Assembly: GCA_037974665.1 (NCBI GenBank)
Contig: CM075783.1
Span: forward strand, 20,368,762-20,432,761
Source: Ehretia macrophylla
Lineage: Eukaryota; Streptophyta; Magnoliopsida; Boraginales; Ehretiaceae
Reading direction: 5' to 3'
DNA: 64,000 nt
Position 1 is the first letter of the stretch. The number at the start of each line of letters is the position of its first letter. Shown here in pieces: positions 9,709-22,616 of the stretch. The notes under the pieces were generated by a model. It had not been told where the DNA came from and did not search any database. It worked only from the letters and a program-made list of their open reading frames with translations. The translations under genes were made by a program, and so were the position numbers.

Positions 9709-11951
9709 AAATGTATCATCAATTCTTTAAATTTACATCTTCTGAGAAGAACACCATCCCTATGATAGGGATTACATGTCACCAAAAGAAGTAGGATGAT
9801 ATAGAAAATTGCCTATAAATAGTATTTTTCTAGTTGAAACAACTCAAACAACATAACTTAGAAAATATTCTCTAAAATTTTTAACAAGTTTCAAAATACT
9901 TTGAACCTCTTCGCAAGAAGGGAATACATATCAAAAAATATTATGCACAAAAGCTAATTTCAAGACTATACATATCAAAATATTTCACGCACGAAAATTA
10001 GTTTCAAGACCTTACCACTAGATCAAGGGTCGGGTCATTTGATTGTCTTTGATAAAATGCAACTTGCAGATGACACAAAAAAAGAAAAAAAAATATTATT
10101 TAATTCTTTGATATAATACAACCCGTAAATGATACAAAAAAGAAAGAAGGGTGACGTCAATGCGCAGTAAAAGCTCAACAAACTGTAAATTATACAACGT
10201 GAAAGAAGGATGATGTCAATACACATTGATACAATGCAAATTGTAAATGATAGAAAAAAAAAGAAGGATGATATCAATGCAGTAAAAGGTCAGCAAACCG
10301 TAAATGATACAATGGGAAAGAAATATTATGTCAATGCACAGCGCAACAAACTGTAGACACAAAGATTCATACATGTTTATAACAAAGATTCAAATGTATC
10401 ATCAATTCTTTAAATTTACATCTTTAGAGAAGAACATCATTCCTATGATAGGGATTACGTGTCTCCAAAAGAAGTAGGATGATATAGAAAATTGCCTATA
10501 AATAGTGTTTTTTTGTTTGAAACAACTCAAACAACAGAACTTAGAAAATATTCTCTAAAATTTTTAACAAATTTCAAAATCCTTTGAACCTCTTCACAAT
10601 AAGGAATACATATCAAAAAATATTACCCACAAAAACTAATTTCAAGACTATACATATCAAAATATATCATGCACGAAAATTAGTTTCAAGACCTCACCGC
10701 TAGATCAAGAGTCAGGTCATTTGATTGTCTTTGATAAAATGCAACTTGTAGATGACACACAAAAAAAAGAAACAATTAATATTTAATTCTTTGATATAAT
10801 GCAACCCGTAAATGATACCAAAAAGAAAGAAGGGTGACATGATACAATGTGAAAGAAGGATGATGTCAATGCACATTGATATAGTGCAAACTGTAAATGA
10901 TAGAAAAAAGAAAAAGGATGATATCAATGCAATAAAAGCTCAGCAAACCGTAAATGATATAATGAGAATGAAAGATGATGTCAATGCACAACTCAACAAA
11001 CTGTAGACACAGAAATTCGTTCATGTTTATAACAGACAGATTGAAATGTATCATCAATTCTTTAAATTTATATCTTCGGAGAAGAACACCATCCCTATGA
11101 TAAGGATTACATGTCTTCAAAAGAAGTATGATAATATAGAAAATTGCCTATAAATAGTATTTTTTTGTTTGAAACAACTCAAACAACAAAAATTAGAAAA
11201 TGTTCTCTAAAATTTTTAACAAATTTCAAAATCCTTAGAATCTTTTTGCAAGAAAGGAATACATATAAAAAAATATTATGCACAAAAACTAATTTCAAGA
11301 CTATACATATCAAAATATATCATGCACGAAAATTAGTTTCAAGACCTCACCGCTAGATCAAGAGTCAGGTCATTTGATTGTCTTTGATAAAATGCAACTT
11401 GTAGATGACACACAAAAAAAAAAGAAACAATTAATATTTAATTCTTTGATATAATGCAACCCGTAAATGATACCAAAACGAAAGAAGGGTGACATCAATG
11501 CGCAGTAAAAGCTCATCAAACTGTAAATGATACAATGTGAAAGAAGGATGATGTCAATGCACATTGATATAATGCAAACTGTAAATGATAGAAAAAAAAA
11601 AGAAAGAAGAATGATATCAATGCAGTAAAAGCTCAGCAAACCGTAAATGATACAATGGGAAAGAAATATTATGTCAATGCACAGCGCAACAAACTGTAGA
11701 CACAAAGATTCATACATGTTTATAACCCACGGATTCAAATGTATCATCAATTCTTTAAATTTACATATTTTGAGAAGAACACCATCTCTATGATAGGGAT
11801 TACATGTCTCTAAAAGAAGTATGATGATATAGAAAATTGCCTATAAATAGTGTTTTTTTGTTTGAAACAACTCAAACAACAAAAATTAGAAAATGTTCTC
11901 TAAAATTTTTAACAAAATTTAAAATTCTTTGAACCTCTTCGCAAGAAAGGA
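9709..11951. repeat. Tandem array, 3.3 copies of a 0.65-0.7 kb promoter-like unit
   Basis: Units start with AAATGTATCATCAATTC at 9709, 10392, 11044 and 11737 (the last is partial), giving lengths of about 683, 652 and 693 bases. Each unit has a TATA box (TATAAATAGT) near its start, followed by a short leader-like stretch rich in AACAACTCAAACAAC. The rest is non-coding and includes an inner array of about 60-base subrepeats built on GTAAATGATA, GAAAGAAGGATG and TGAtGTCAATGCA. Unit 2 lacks about 40 bases of the subrepeat array. The Gypsy LTR ends exactly where unit 1 begins, so that element probably inserted into a longer array. The many small ORFs here are not credible. The origin (endogenous pararetrovirus intergenic region, unusual LTR, or satellite) is unresolved. 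Confidence 0.88.
9814..9821 (+). promoter_or_regulatory. TATA box in unit 1 of the tandem array
   Basis: GCCTATAAATAGT with a pyrimidine-rich then CAA-rich downstream leader, repeated at 10497, 11149 and 11842 in the other units. Preservation in all four copies suggests it was functional when the array formed, but there is no ORF downstream. Confidence 0.5.
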
Positions 11952-12015
11952 ACCTAACCCCCGCGCCAAAACTCCTTCATAGTCTCTCGTATGGGAAGAC
12001 AAACTCTTCTTCCCC

Positions 12016-15000
12016 TGTGATGCCCCAATTTATCGCGAAACCAGGAACTGCTAAAACAACTCGATCCAAACCCGATGCACAAATACGAGGAAAAACGGGC
12101 GGAGTTTCCCCTACACTTAAGTCAACCACCTACTTAAACCACTCAACATCCAAGCATTCACAATAATAAAAGCATATTGGGCTCGACATTTCATCAATTC
12201 TTTATCATTACAACCCAACTGAACTCATTACAAAGTACGACTAATGTGATCATTACATACATCTCTACATCGGTTCTTAAACCCGTTACTTTCTCTTAAC
12301 AAAATCATAAACTAACACATAAGTCATATATTTATATTTCACTTGCACATAGCCAAGTCCTTGGGTTTACCTGTAGCATGCAAAAGAGAGTGTGAGCTAA
12401 ACATGCTCAGTGAGGAACGATTTGGATATTTTGGAACCTTAACCTGAAACTCTTTCGCACGTTGCATAACATTTCATATAGATAATCAAGTATTTCACAC
12501 CCACATAAACACTTTGAGTACTCAAGTTAACTTACACATTGTGAAACACTAGCTCACACGAAGAAACACGTACGCATTCGTTCACGAGATATATCGCTTT
12601 GACACAGAAAGGAAGAGGATACAATACCGCTGGTTTGTTGCTCGAAGCCTCGCTATCATAAACAAGTAACATGAAACACTTAAATAGTAGCCTGGCATCC
12701 AACCTTGTCACTCCCGCTTGTGCACTCCGGAAGTATACGGTGCTACGACCCAAACTCGAAATGATATACGCGGATCATACGAGAAGGGAATTATGCATGG
12801 TAGTCGTGCAATTATCGGCAAGCCCTATGTCGCCCAGCACGACACGACGCTACCATCGCTCAAGGTTTGCAACCCTCCGCATCGCTTACACACATACATG
12901 TACATGTAACATGTGACGCCCATGATTTCATCACATATTTCTTTATAATTGTTGCATATTTACTTGAGCATTCTTACGTGCATCATTTCTCTTGCTTAAT
13001 TGTGTTATTTTGAAGCTACTATTCATAAGATTTTCGACTGTTTTAAAAGTGCAATTTAATATTTTTCCTAAGTCATATGACATATAAAAGGAACCGAGAA
13101 CTTGTCATTTTGGACTTTCGAGCTCGGGAGCATGCATTTGGAAAATAGTTTTTGCCTCGTTTGAATAGTGTTACGTACGTAACAACCTTAGTTTTGAATT
13201 AGTTAGCATTTGATTAGTAATCAAGCTCATTTGACCAAGCAATTACTAAAGTTTGACCTAGCCTCATATTATATACATATACTAAATACATATTTCACTA
13301 TACATGCTCACATAAAATAGGAAAAACAAAGCAAAAATCCCTAAAAAAGAGCCCCCCAAACCCGTGACCCTATAGGAGGCAAAAGGGAGAGAAAATTCTT
13401 CTTCAACTTTGCAAGTTGGCTTATAGGATTGATCTTGAGGAGTCTTTGGAACTTCTACATCACCTTCAACTTGTCTTCATCTTCTAAATTGTGAGGGAGT
13501 TGTATTTTTATTGTTTTTAAAGTTTATGCTCATATGTTGAAATTCTTGATTTGTCAATTATAGCTATAATACTTGTTATGAATGCTTATTATGTGTTTAT
13601 TAGAGCCTATAGAGTTAACTTTTATAACTTGATAGAGGATTCCATGGTTGAATGTTGAGATTGAATGAAGAAGATGATGAATAGTGCTTGGAATTAGGGT
13701 TTTCAGAAAACTTGTTAATTGGGTTGATTTAAGGCTTCAATTAGGTGCTCTAGAGATTAGTGGAACTAGTCTTAGGCTCACGTGGGGTTGAATTGCTTGG
13801 AAACATGATAAAATGCAAAATTTGTAATCTTTAAAAAGTGGATTTTTCCCGAAATACAATCTGGGCACGTTTGGGCTTATGATTAGTTATCCTTGGGGCA
13901 TGGAAGCACTTTTGGTGCTTTCGTTACTTGAATTTGGGATCTGAATAGGGTAGTTGTAGTTCAAACCCACTCAGGGCCTTCCCGAGTTTTTGTTTCCAAA
14001 CCGGGTTTTCAAAGCTTAGATATGTGCCTTTTGACCTACCTAAGGATGTAGGATGGTTGGCTTGATGATTTGAAACCTTGAACCTTGCGTGGGAGAAGAA
14101 ATCAAAAAGATAATATGAACTTGTGAATACTTGGTAGATGTTTATAGGCATGATACATGGGTTCTTTAGATTATCCATGACGTTTTGTGAAGATTATGAT
14201 ATTTGTCTCTTTATAGCTTGTTGTTATTTTGTCAATTCTTGGCTTATTTGTGGATAATTGCGAGGGCGGCCTACTTTATCGTCCTTTTTATGTGTTACTT
14301 GATATTCTTGACTCTAGTGATCTTGTCTCGGGGTTGCGCAACCTTTTCGGACATGGTAGCGTCGAGAAACACGGGCGGCGGCAGGCTTACCGTGCTCCCT
14401 CGAGTACTATGGTACCTATTCCCTTTCTCGCCGAGTATACTCCACTACCCCAGACGCGCGGTTCACCTGCTGGGCATATGGACCTCTCTCAGGAGAAAGG
14501 GTCGTAGGATCGGGATACATCCGGAGTATACCAACTTGTTGGAGTAAGGGTTTGCCGGTAATTGCTTGAAGCTCGTGGTTTGAGTTTGAAGACTTGAAGT
14601 GGAACCGTATCTTTCTTAATGTGGTTAACTACTTGCTATTTAATCTTGTTGTTTATATTATACATATATGACTTCTTGTGTTTGCATATCATGTTGCACG
14701 CCTTGGTATGTTGTATCACCTCACTCGCTGGGCAACATTGTTGCTCACTCTTCATTTAACATGTTTCAGGAAAAGTTGAGGTGAATCCCCAGCTGATAGC
14801 AGTAGAGGAAGAAGAAGAAGTGCACGTAGATCAGATTCCTTGATTCCTATGTGATAAGGTTGATCATATGTGCAGTTTGCTTGGAGTGAATGTTAGTTGT
14901 TGTGTTTTAAGACTTTGAGGTCTTGTATATATGCTTGGAAGTTGTAACCATGTATGTGGATATAAAGTTAGATGGCATTTAATAATGGATTTTAGTTACT

Positions 15001-16729
15001 TCTCTTATTGCATGCTTGTGTGTTTATTAACTTGATAGAAGAACTTGGTTATAGATGTATTAAACTACTTATAGTTAAAGTTAACTTTGTCTTGCTTGCT
15101 TGTATTCTATAAGTAGATTTTGTGGCTCCAAGGCTCGGATGGCCTTGTGACTTTGGGCTGACTATGAATATCTTGAAAGATGGATTTTATATGCTATAGG
15201 ATGTGAGTCAAAGATTGTATGTGACTATTTGCAGGTAACAGTTTAGTCCACGGTACAAAGGAGACTCTATCCGAGTGACGGGTCCGGACTTGACCTATAG
15301 TGCGGGGTGGGTTCGAGGCGTTACATAACATATAGTTCGCATTCGCAACACATCTCATTTAATCATGTTTCACGTACTTATGACAAAAGAGAGAAACAAC
15401 AAAGGAGGTTTTCTCACGATCACATTAAGCATTTAACATCGCATTTAATAGAAAGTATAGTAGGTTATCCTACCAAAACAATGTAAAGTAAAATAACCAC
15501 ATTAGGAAGCAAGAAGACTCATTCGGTCAAGACATGTTAATTCGCAAAGCAAACAAGCATAACCAAGTAAAGATAGGTGCATAACACAATGGTCCAACTT
15601 AATCAATTCGGTTACCTATCCTCCTGACCACCAAATAATGTAATTTTGGTATAGAATCAAAGCTCGTCGAAAGTAGATAACTCTAGAATCAAACGAAACT
15701 CAATTCGGAGTTGAATTGAGTGAGATATGATATTTTGAAAATTATTGCGCAAAGCTGAAAAAGAACCATGCGGTCGACATAGCCCACATCCGAGCGACCG
15801 GATCCAATTTGACTCGCCTGACAGAGAGTTCATACCCGGTCGACATAGCATGTATCCGGGCGACCGGATCCAACCTAAATCGCCCGGATCCGACCTAAAA
15901 CACACAATTTTCATGATTTTGAACCAACTCTTGCCCTATTCATACAAATTCATATGAGCATATACAAGAACACCCAGCTAGCAACATATATTCACCAATG
16001 ACCATATCACTCATTTCCAAAACAACAAATAAACTCAAGGACACATAAATGGCTCATCAACTCCATTTTTCTCATAGATTCAACTACAACAAGCATCAAA
16101 AACACATGCTCTAGCATTAACATCACCAAATAAACACAAACATGCAAGAACATGAAATTTCCTCACCTTAGAAATGTTGAACAAAGAGAAACTAATCCGA
16201 TAGAAAGCTAGAGTATACTTAGGAAAGATTAAATCCACAAGCTTGGCCTTTGATTCAACTCCAAGTGCTCCAAAATGCAAGATTTAATCTTCAAAATGCC
16301 AACTTTAAAAAATGCTCAAAGAACTTCTCTTTCTCTCTCCCTTGGCTGCCCAACCTAATCCTCCCTCTTGAATTTGCTGAATTGTTGTTTATATAGGGTC
16401 AAAGGGTGGTCAAAGCTAGGTTAAAATGAGTCAAAACATCCTACAAGCTAAAATGACTAAAATGCCTAACTATTTTTTATCCTTATTACTAAAATACCCT
16501 TGATGAAACCCTAAAAATGCAAATGACTAGAAACTTTTCATATTTTGCTCATATGACCCTTATACCCTTTCTAGAAGATTCGTTAATGTAAAAAGACTAT
16601 TTTACCCCTCTAGCAATTTATGGGTGAAATAAGCTCAAAATCATGCATAATGTAAATTTGAATGCACAAATAAGTTCAAGTAGTAGAATGAGCAATTTAA
16701 ATGTATGTGATGCAAGTTGGGGTCTCACA
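12016..16729 (-). repeat. 3' LTR of the second Gypsy element, interrupted by a solo LTR
   Basis: Matches 19058-20971 plus 26304-26631 of the opposite LTR once 12912-15330 is removed. It contains a GGCAAGCCC block (about 12718-12875) and a splice-acceptor-like stretch (12365-12415). Further along, 15775-15890 holds repeated CGGTCGACATAG and GCGACCGGATCC motifs. Apparent ORFs of 60-85 codons recur in both LTRs and show no protein family. Confidence 0.9.
12912..15325 (+). mobile_element. Solo Gypsy-type LTR (2414 bp) with TAACA target duplication
   Basis: Starts TGTGACGCC and ends GGCGTTACA, flanked by TAACA at 12907-12911 and 15326-15330. The opposite LTR of the host element shows the uninterrupted target (..CATGTAACATATAGTTCGC..) near 19876. 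That proves both the insertion and its boundaries. Presence of only one LTR with a duplication indicates LTR-LTR recombination after insertion. It carries the splice-acceptor-like stretch (14724-14770) and the GGCAAGCCC-type block (about 14330-14545) in plus orientation, so its parent was a plus-strand relative of the other Gypsy elements. Confidence 0.92.
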
Positions 16730-16749
16730 TCCTCCTCTCCTTAGAACAA

Positions 16750-17180
16750 TTGCGCCCTCGCAATTCTTAGTCTTCCGAACTATAACGAATACTATTACCC
16801 AACCCGAACTGGACTCTCTTGAGAGACCTCTTCAAAACTCGAATAATGCCACCAAACTTCGGCCATCGAAATCTTCCTAGAATGTAGCTCTTGATCTTTC
16901 TGATCCCAAAATATGATTAGGCCGCTCCTCATAAGTCAAATTTTCACCAAGTTGAGACGACTCTGCTTCAGGATCATGAGAAGAATTTGGATGATACACC
17001 TCCGCATAAATATATGATAGACATCAAAACTCTGAAAAGATTCAACGATAAACCTATAGACAAACCAACTTGCCTATTCGGCAAATAGAAACCTACCAAT
17101 CACAGAACTCTGACTCCAGAACAATACTCTGTTGAGGAGTCACTCAACCCAGAAAAATGCTTGCTACATATGAATTCAAA
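16750..17180 (-). pseudogene. Integrase C-terminal/chromodomain-like remnant of the second Gypsy element
   Basis: On the minus strand, short pieces such as SYEERPNHILGS and adjacent residues parallel the YEEKPIRILDQQ tail of the first element, in the same place next to the polypurine tract. Many stops and frameshifts interrupt it. It shows that this element descends from a complete chromovirus whose central pol was lost. Confidence 0.55.
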
Positions 17181-17199
17181 CTTACTAAGGTGGGACCCA

Positions 17200-17770
17200 A
17201 TAAACACTGTTGGAGCTTCTACAAAGCATTAAATAAGAAGACCTATAATAGAGAACACCGTCAACATGAATGCTTCCAAATAACCACTACTATATCATAT
17301 TGAATAAGAGTTCCAACCAAGATTACTCGAAGAAGAATACTCAAGTAGGAATCCCAAGGAAAATACTGAATAAGGATCCCTAATAAGAATGCCACGAAGA
17401 ATACCAAGTACAACTTCAAGTAAGAATACCCAAATACTAAAGGTCAAATGTTGAATACCAATTGAGAGTCTCAATAAGAATACCAATTGAAAGTACCCAT
17501 TAAGAATCCCAGAAAAGAATACTGTTGTCATGGAATACAAGAGGCTAAAAGTCGAATACCAAACACGAGTATCAAAAGAATGCCAAATGAGAATTATCAA
17601 GTAAGAAAGTCAAATAAAGACTTCGTCAAGAATACCAAAGGTAATATCATATGAGAATCCCTAAGTAAGAAATCCAAATAAAGGCTCCATCGAGAATACC
17701 ATAGAAGAGCGACGGAGAAGAACCCTAAATGAAAGATACCAAAAGATTACAAGTCAAGACTACTGAATAA
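17200..17770. repeat. Degenerate AAGAATACC-rich short tandem repeats replacing pol
   Basis: About 0.55 kb of imperfect repeats, roughly 20-30 bases each, built on AAGAATACCAAAT, GAATCCC and AATAAG. It sits between the integrase-tail remnant and the protease/gag remnants, where RT, RNase H and the integrase core should be. The 101-codon minus-strand ORF here is a product of repeat composition rather than a gene. Confidence 0.7.
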
Positions 17771-17869
17771 GGGTTCCTATAACATTTCATAGCTGTAGAG
17801 TGCTATCTTCTTTCATCCCAAATAACACATGTGCCATTGAATATTTCACAAGCCAAACATGCTCAAAAT

Positions 17870-18100
17870 AATCCCGGAATCTCTAACAGGAAAGAGGCTG
17901 AAGTCACAGTGATTCTCGATCCTCAATCGAGATTTCTCATGAATGCACATTTACTAATATACCAATTTTCCAAGTTATAAGATAGCCTAACAACTTGTAT
18001 ACCAACACGTTGCACTAAAGGAGTATGACATAAGAATGCACAACACCGAGGTCAACAATACTTTAACCAACTGGTTTAAAATCGGAATCTACCTTCAACG
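17870..18100 (-). pseudogene. Decayed Gypsy protease remnant
   Basis: The minus strand encodes a broken VDLGVVHSYV stretch, matching the [10 protein letters not shown] protease start of the first element, shortly downstream of gag. The D-x-G catalytic residues survive (D, L, G), but stops follow within a few codons. It links the gag remnant to a former gag-protease-pol reading frame. Confidence 0.5.
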
Positions 18101-18109
18101 GTGGTTGAT

Positions 18110-18691
18110 GCCTCGGGGCAAATCTTGTTGATCAGTAGTACAAGTTCTGGCCAGTTCACACTATGCAAGTATAACTCCTGTAGGCCTATTCTGGGTACCT
18201 TTGTATTTAGGCTGAAACCTCAGGCAAGCCCTTGCCCGATGTTGGTCATTCCCACATCTGGTATATCTCCCTAACTTCCTCTAGCAATGAGACTCACGAT
18301 GGCCTCTACGCTTACAGAAGGCACAAGATAGAGTTGAAGTAGTAGCGCCATTACCCTGCTGTGGTCTTGTAACAATGGGCCTAATTTGCCTCTTAAGCTG
18401 GCTCGGCCCTACTCTTTCTTCATTCTTCATTTTCTCGACTCTTAATGCAGCGAAAAGAGCTTCACCACAAGTGAAAAATTGAAAAGAAGCCAAGTTGTTA
18501 TGAATTTCTGGCTTCTGCCCTCGAACAAATCTCTGGATCCTCTTTTCAATGGTTTGAACCATTACCGGGGCATAATGTGATAGTTGAGTAAACTGGGCTT
18601 CATACTGTGCAACCGATAAATCTCCTTGCTTAAAAGTTATGAATTCATTCCTCGAAAGTCTTCCCTTGATTCCAAGAATTCTTGTAGCCAT
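18110..18691 (-). pseudogene. Truncated gag with zinc knuckles of the second Gypsy element
   Basis: A 136-codon ORF (18281-18691) begins in mid-gag: the first conserved piece is FKQGDLSVAQYEAQF, which corresponds to about residue 160 of the first element's gag. It ends in a perfect CCHC knuckle (CAFCKRRGHRESHC). After the stop the same frame continues with a second knuckle, RCGNDQHRARAC, whose first cysteine has become tyrosine, down to about 18110. The N-terminal half (the GDAEHWW region) is deleted, and the present ATG is probably fortuitous. Gag would coat element RNA; this version looks non-functional. Confidence 0.82.
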
Positions 18692-19037
18692 CTTTTTTCA
18701 CCAAAGAACCACTCATGATATGGCATGTATGTAATTAAATGACATAAAAAGCAAGTGTAATATAATGCGACATTATAATATAATGCATAAGTTAATACAT
18801 AGAAAGTAAACATATCATAGTTAGTACATAGAAAACAAATATATCATAACCAACACTTATCACGTAATTCACATTCATCACATAAGACACATCGATCGCA
18901 TGAAACACGTTGTTCACATTGGGTACCCTTAACACATACTAAACATGTTACACATAGTTCACTTAACACACTTCGCATGCATTCACTCAAGGGTTGCTAC
19001 CCGACAGACCAAAGATCCTATCCCGACTTATGAGCTA

Positions 19038-19054
19038 TCTAAGCTCTGATACCA
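19038..19054 (-). other. Primer binding site, initiator-Met tRNA type (second Gypsy)
   Basis: The minus strand reads TGGTATCAGAGCTTAGA, a full match to the common plant site, three bases from the TGTTACGCC start of the 5' LTR at 19058. Confidence 0.85.
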
Positions 19055-20971
19055 AAATGTTACGCCCCGATTTCTCGCAAGACCAGGAACTGTTAAAACA
19101 ACCTAATCCAAACCCGAGGCACGAATACGAGGAAAAACGGACGGAGTTTCCCCTACACTTAAACCACTCAACATCCACGCATTCACAATAATAAAAGCAT
19201 AGTGGGCTCGACATTTCATCAACTCTTTATCATTACAACCCAACTTAACTCATTACAAAGTATGACTAATGTGATCATTACATACATCTCTGTATCGGTT
19301 CTTAAACCCATTACATTCTCTTAACAAAATCATAAACTAACACATAAGTCATATATTTATACTTCACTTGCACACAGCCAAATCCTCGGGTTCACCTATA
19401 GCATGCAAAAGAGAGGGTGAGCTAAACAGGCTCAGTGAGGAACGACTCAGATGTTTTGGAACCTTAACCTGAAACTCTTTCGCACGTTGGATAACATTTC
19501 ATATAGATAATCAAGTATTTCATACCCACATAAACACTTTGAGTACTCAAGTTAACTTACACATTGTGAAACACTAGCTCACACAAAGAAACACGTATGC
19601 ATTCGTTCACAAGATATATCGCTTTGACGCATAAAGGAAGATGATACAATACCACTGGTTTATTGCTTGAAGCCTTGCTATCACGGACAAGTAACATAAA
19701 ACACTTAAATACTAGCCGCTACGACCCAAACTCGAAATGATATACGCGGATCATATGAGAAGGGAATTGTGCATGGTAGTCGTGCAATTACCAGTAAGCC
19801 CTATGCCACCTAGCACGACACAACGCTACCATCGCTCAAGGTTTGCAACCCTTCGCATCGCTTGCACACATACATGCACATGTAACATATAGTTCGCATT
19901 CGCATTCACATCGCAACATATCTCATTTAATCACGTTTCACGTACTTATGACAAAAGAGAGAAACAACAAATGAGGTTTCCTCACGAAAACATTAAGCAT
20001 TTAACACTGCATTTAGTAGAAAGTATAGTAGGTTATCCTACCAAAACAATGTAAAGTAAAATAACCACATTAGGAAGAAAGAAGACTCATCCGGTCAAGA
20101 CATGTTAATCCGCAAAGCAAACAAGCATAACCAAGTAAAGATAGGTGCATAACACAATGGTCCAACTTAATCAATTCGGTTACCTATACTCCTAACCTCC
20201 AAATAATATTATTTTGGTGTAGAATTAAAGCTTGTCGAATTAGATAACTCTAGAATCAAACGGAGCTCAATTTGGAGTTGAATTGAGTGAGATATGGTAT
20301 TTTGAAAATTATTGCGCAAAGCTGAAAAAGAACCATCCGGTTGACATAGACCTCATCTGGGCGACCGAATCCGACTTGACTCACCCGGCAGAGGTTCCTA
20401 GCCGGTCGACATAGCATGCATCCTGGCGACCGGATCCTACCTAAATCGCCTGGATCCGACCTAAAACACACAATTTTCATGATTTTGAACCAACTTTTGC
20501 CCTATTCATACAAATTCATATGAGCATATACAAGAACACCAAGCTAGCAACATCTATTCACCAATGACCATATCACTCATTTCCAAAACAACAAATAAAC
20601 TCAAGAACATATAAATGGCTTATCAACTCCATTTTTCCCATAGATTCAACTACAACAAGCATCAGGAACACATGCTCTAGCATTAACATCACCAAATAAA
20701 CACAAACATGCAAGAACATGAAATTTCCTCAGCTTAGAAATGTTGAACAAAGAGAAACTAATCCAATAGAAAGCTAGAGCACACTTAGGAAAGATCAAAT
20801 CCACAAGCTTCGCCTTTGATTCAACTCCAAGTGCTCCAAAATGCAAGATTTAATCTCCAAAATGCCAACTCTAAAAAATGCTCAAAGAACTTCTCTTTCT
20901 CTCTCCCTTGGCTGCCCAACCTAATCCTCCCTCTTGAATTTGCTAAATTGTTGTTTATGTAGGGTCAAAGG

Positions 20972-21569
20972 TGTAAGAATATAACCAATTTTCCAGAAAC
21001 GTCTTAGCAACAATCAAATAGAAAGACAATACTACTCGTTATAACAATTCAATATAACACTTACAAGATAATTGTCCCACCGCGCGCTTTCAAGATTAGA
21101 GCTTCAATGGCTTCTGGACTTACAAGAAGAATACAAGAAAGAAAGACTAACTTAGGATTGTGTTTGGAGTTGTGTTGTGGATAAAATGATGAACTAATGC
21201 ATGCCTATTTATATAATTTAGCTAGCCCGCCACATGAGACTTTCCTATCAAACATTTCAATCTTGGTTGGCTTTACCAACCATGTTCAAAGTATTAACCA
21301 CCCATATTTATCACATGGGTGGCTACAATTGACCACATGGGTGGCTAGCATCCAAGTCAACTTCTAGGAAGTTTCATTTGGTCAAATTTGCTAACTTTAG
21401 CATTGCATCATCCCGACGTCATCTTAGGTAATTCCAAATTCCCGAACTTCTTTCTTGTAGCCATCGCGATCTCTTTTGACCTCATCGACGTTTAAGTCGG
21501 AATCATTAATTTATACTACCACATAAATTAACAATACTTATTATAGGTGGGCATTGACATATACCAACA
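20972..21569 (-). repeat. 3' LTR of the nested Copia element
   Basis: 598 bp, TG..CA ends, matching 25706-26303. The polypurine tract abuts it at 21570. Confidence 0.95.
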
Positions 21570-21641
21570 CCCCCCTCAATGTTCACCTCATGTTGACTAA
21601 GCTATTGGGCCAACACCCAATGTTTGAAGATGTTTGCTCAA

Positions 21642-22583
21642 CTAAACGCTCCCTAATGCTTTGTTTAAGATATCCGCACAAATATTTTTTGTAGGGTAGT
21701 ACTTCATGTAGATTTCACCATCCTCGATCACTTCCCTCACATAGTGATACTGAATCTCTATGTGTTTTGTTCTAGCATGAAATACCGGATTCTTTGACAT
21801 GGCTATACAACTCTGATTGTCACAATTCAACATTGTTGCTTCCTCTATTGGAATGCCAATATCAGTCATGATGCGTCGTAGCCAAACAGTTTCACAGGAT
21901 GCTACACAAGCAGCCTTGTATTCCGCCTCCGTTGATGAAAGTGCAACGGTGGGTTGCTTCTTACTAGACCATGAGATGATTCCACCACCGAATGTGAATA
22001 CGTAACCTGTAACAGATTTTCTTGAGTCAATATCACCAGCCCAGTCTGAGTCACAGTACCCAGATAAAGTATCTCCAGACTTGTATGATATCCCATACTC
22101 CAACGTGCCTTTGAGATATTTGAGGATCCGCATCCCTGCTTGCCAGTGACTTTGTTTCGATTTATTTGAAAACCGACTAAGAACTCCCACAACATAACTA
22201 ATATCAGGTCTTGTGTTACAAAGGAAGATTAAACTTCTCATCAACCTTCTGTAGAGCTTGTTATCAACTTGTTCTGAAAGATCGTCAATTGATAACTTTG
22301 TATTCACTTCCATCGGGGTGACAACTGGTTTGCACTCGGACATACCAAATACAGTCAGGAGCTCACGAACATATCGTTGCTGCGAGATGAAGATAGTATG
22401 AGATTTTTGCCATACCTCGAGTCCCAAGCAATAATGAAGAATACCAAGATTTGTCATTTCAAATTCTTGGCTCAACCATTCTTGCGTCTTCTGAGTATTA
22501 TCTTCATGGTCACCAGTGATTACAAGATCATCCACATATAGGACTACAATTACCTTCTTTCCTTGTTCACTTAGAACATACAA
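21642..22583 (-). pseudogene. Copia RT (3' half) and RNase H
   Basis: A 313-codon ORF starts just before the RT active site (VVLYVDDLVITGD, intact YVDD). It runs through LGLEVWQ, the LMRSLIFLCNTRPDISY segment, and RNase H with GYCDSDWAGDIDSRKSVTGY and LSSTEAEYKAA, ending in the tRNase-like tail YVREVIEDGEIYMKY..ADILNKAL. It is in the same frame as the upstream 22617-24749 ORF. The two are separated only by stops at 22617-22619 (TAA) and 22590-22592 (TAG), so the polyprotein is broken by nonsense mutation and not by frameshift. Confidence 0.94.
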
Positions 22584-22616
22584 GTTGGCCTATGATTTGC
22601 TTCTACAGAAACCATG

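Noticed and set aside
10035..11750. Several small F/I/S-rich ORFs (63-126 codons) in the 9.7-12 kb region
   Set aside because: They recur at the same place in each tandem unit and come from the AT-rich repeat composition; there is no protein signature, and frames drift between units.
9709..11951. CRISPR-like or centromeric satellite interpretation of the tandem array
   Set aside because: Units of 0.65-0.7 kb with TATA boxes do not fit CRISPR, and three to four copies inside transposon-rich DNA are too few to call a centromeric satellite.
14203..14547. Overlapping plus-strand ORFs of 114 and 92 codons
   Set aside because: They lie inside a solo LTR across the conserved non-coding GGCAAGCCC-type block; the homologous blocks in other LTRs are not open in the same frame.
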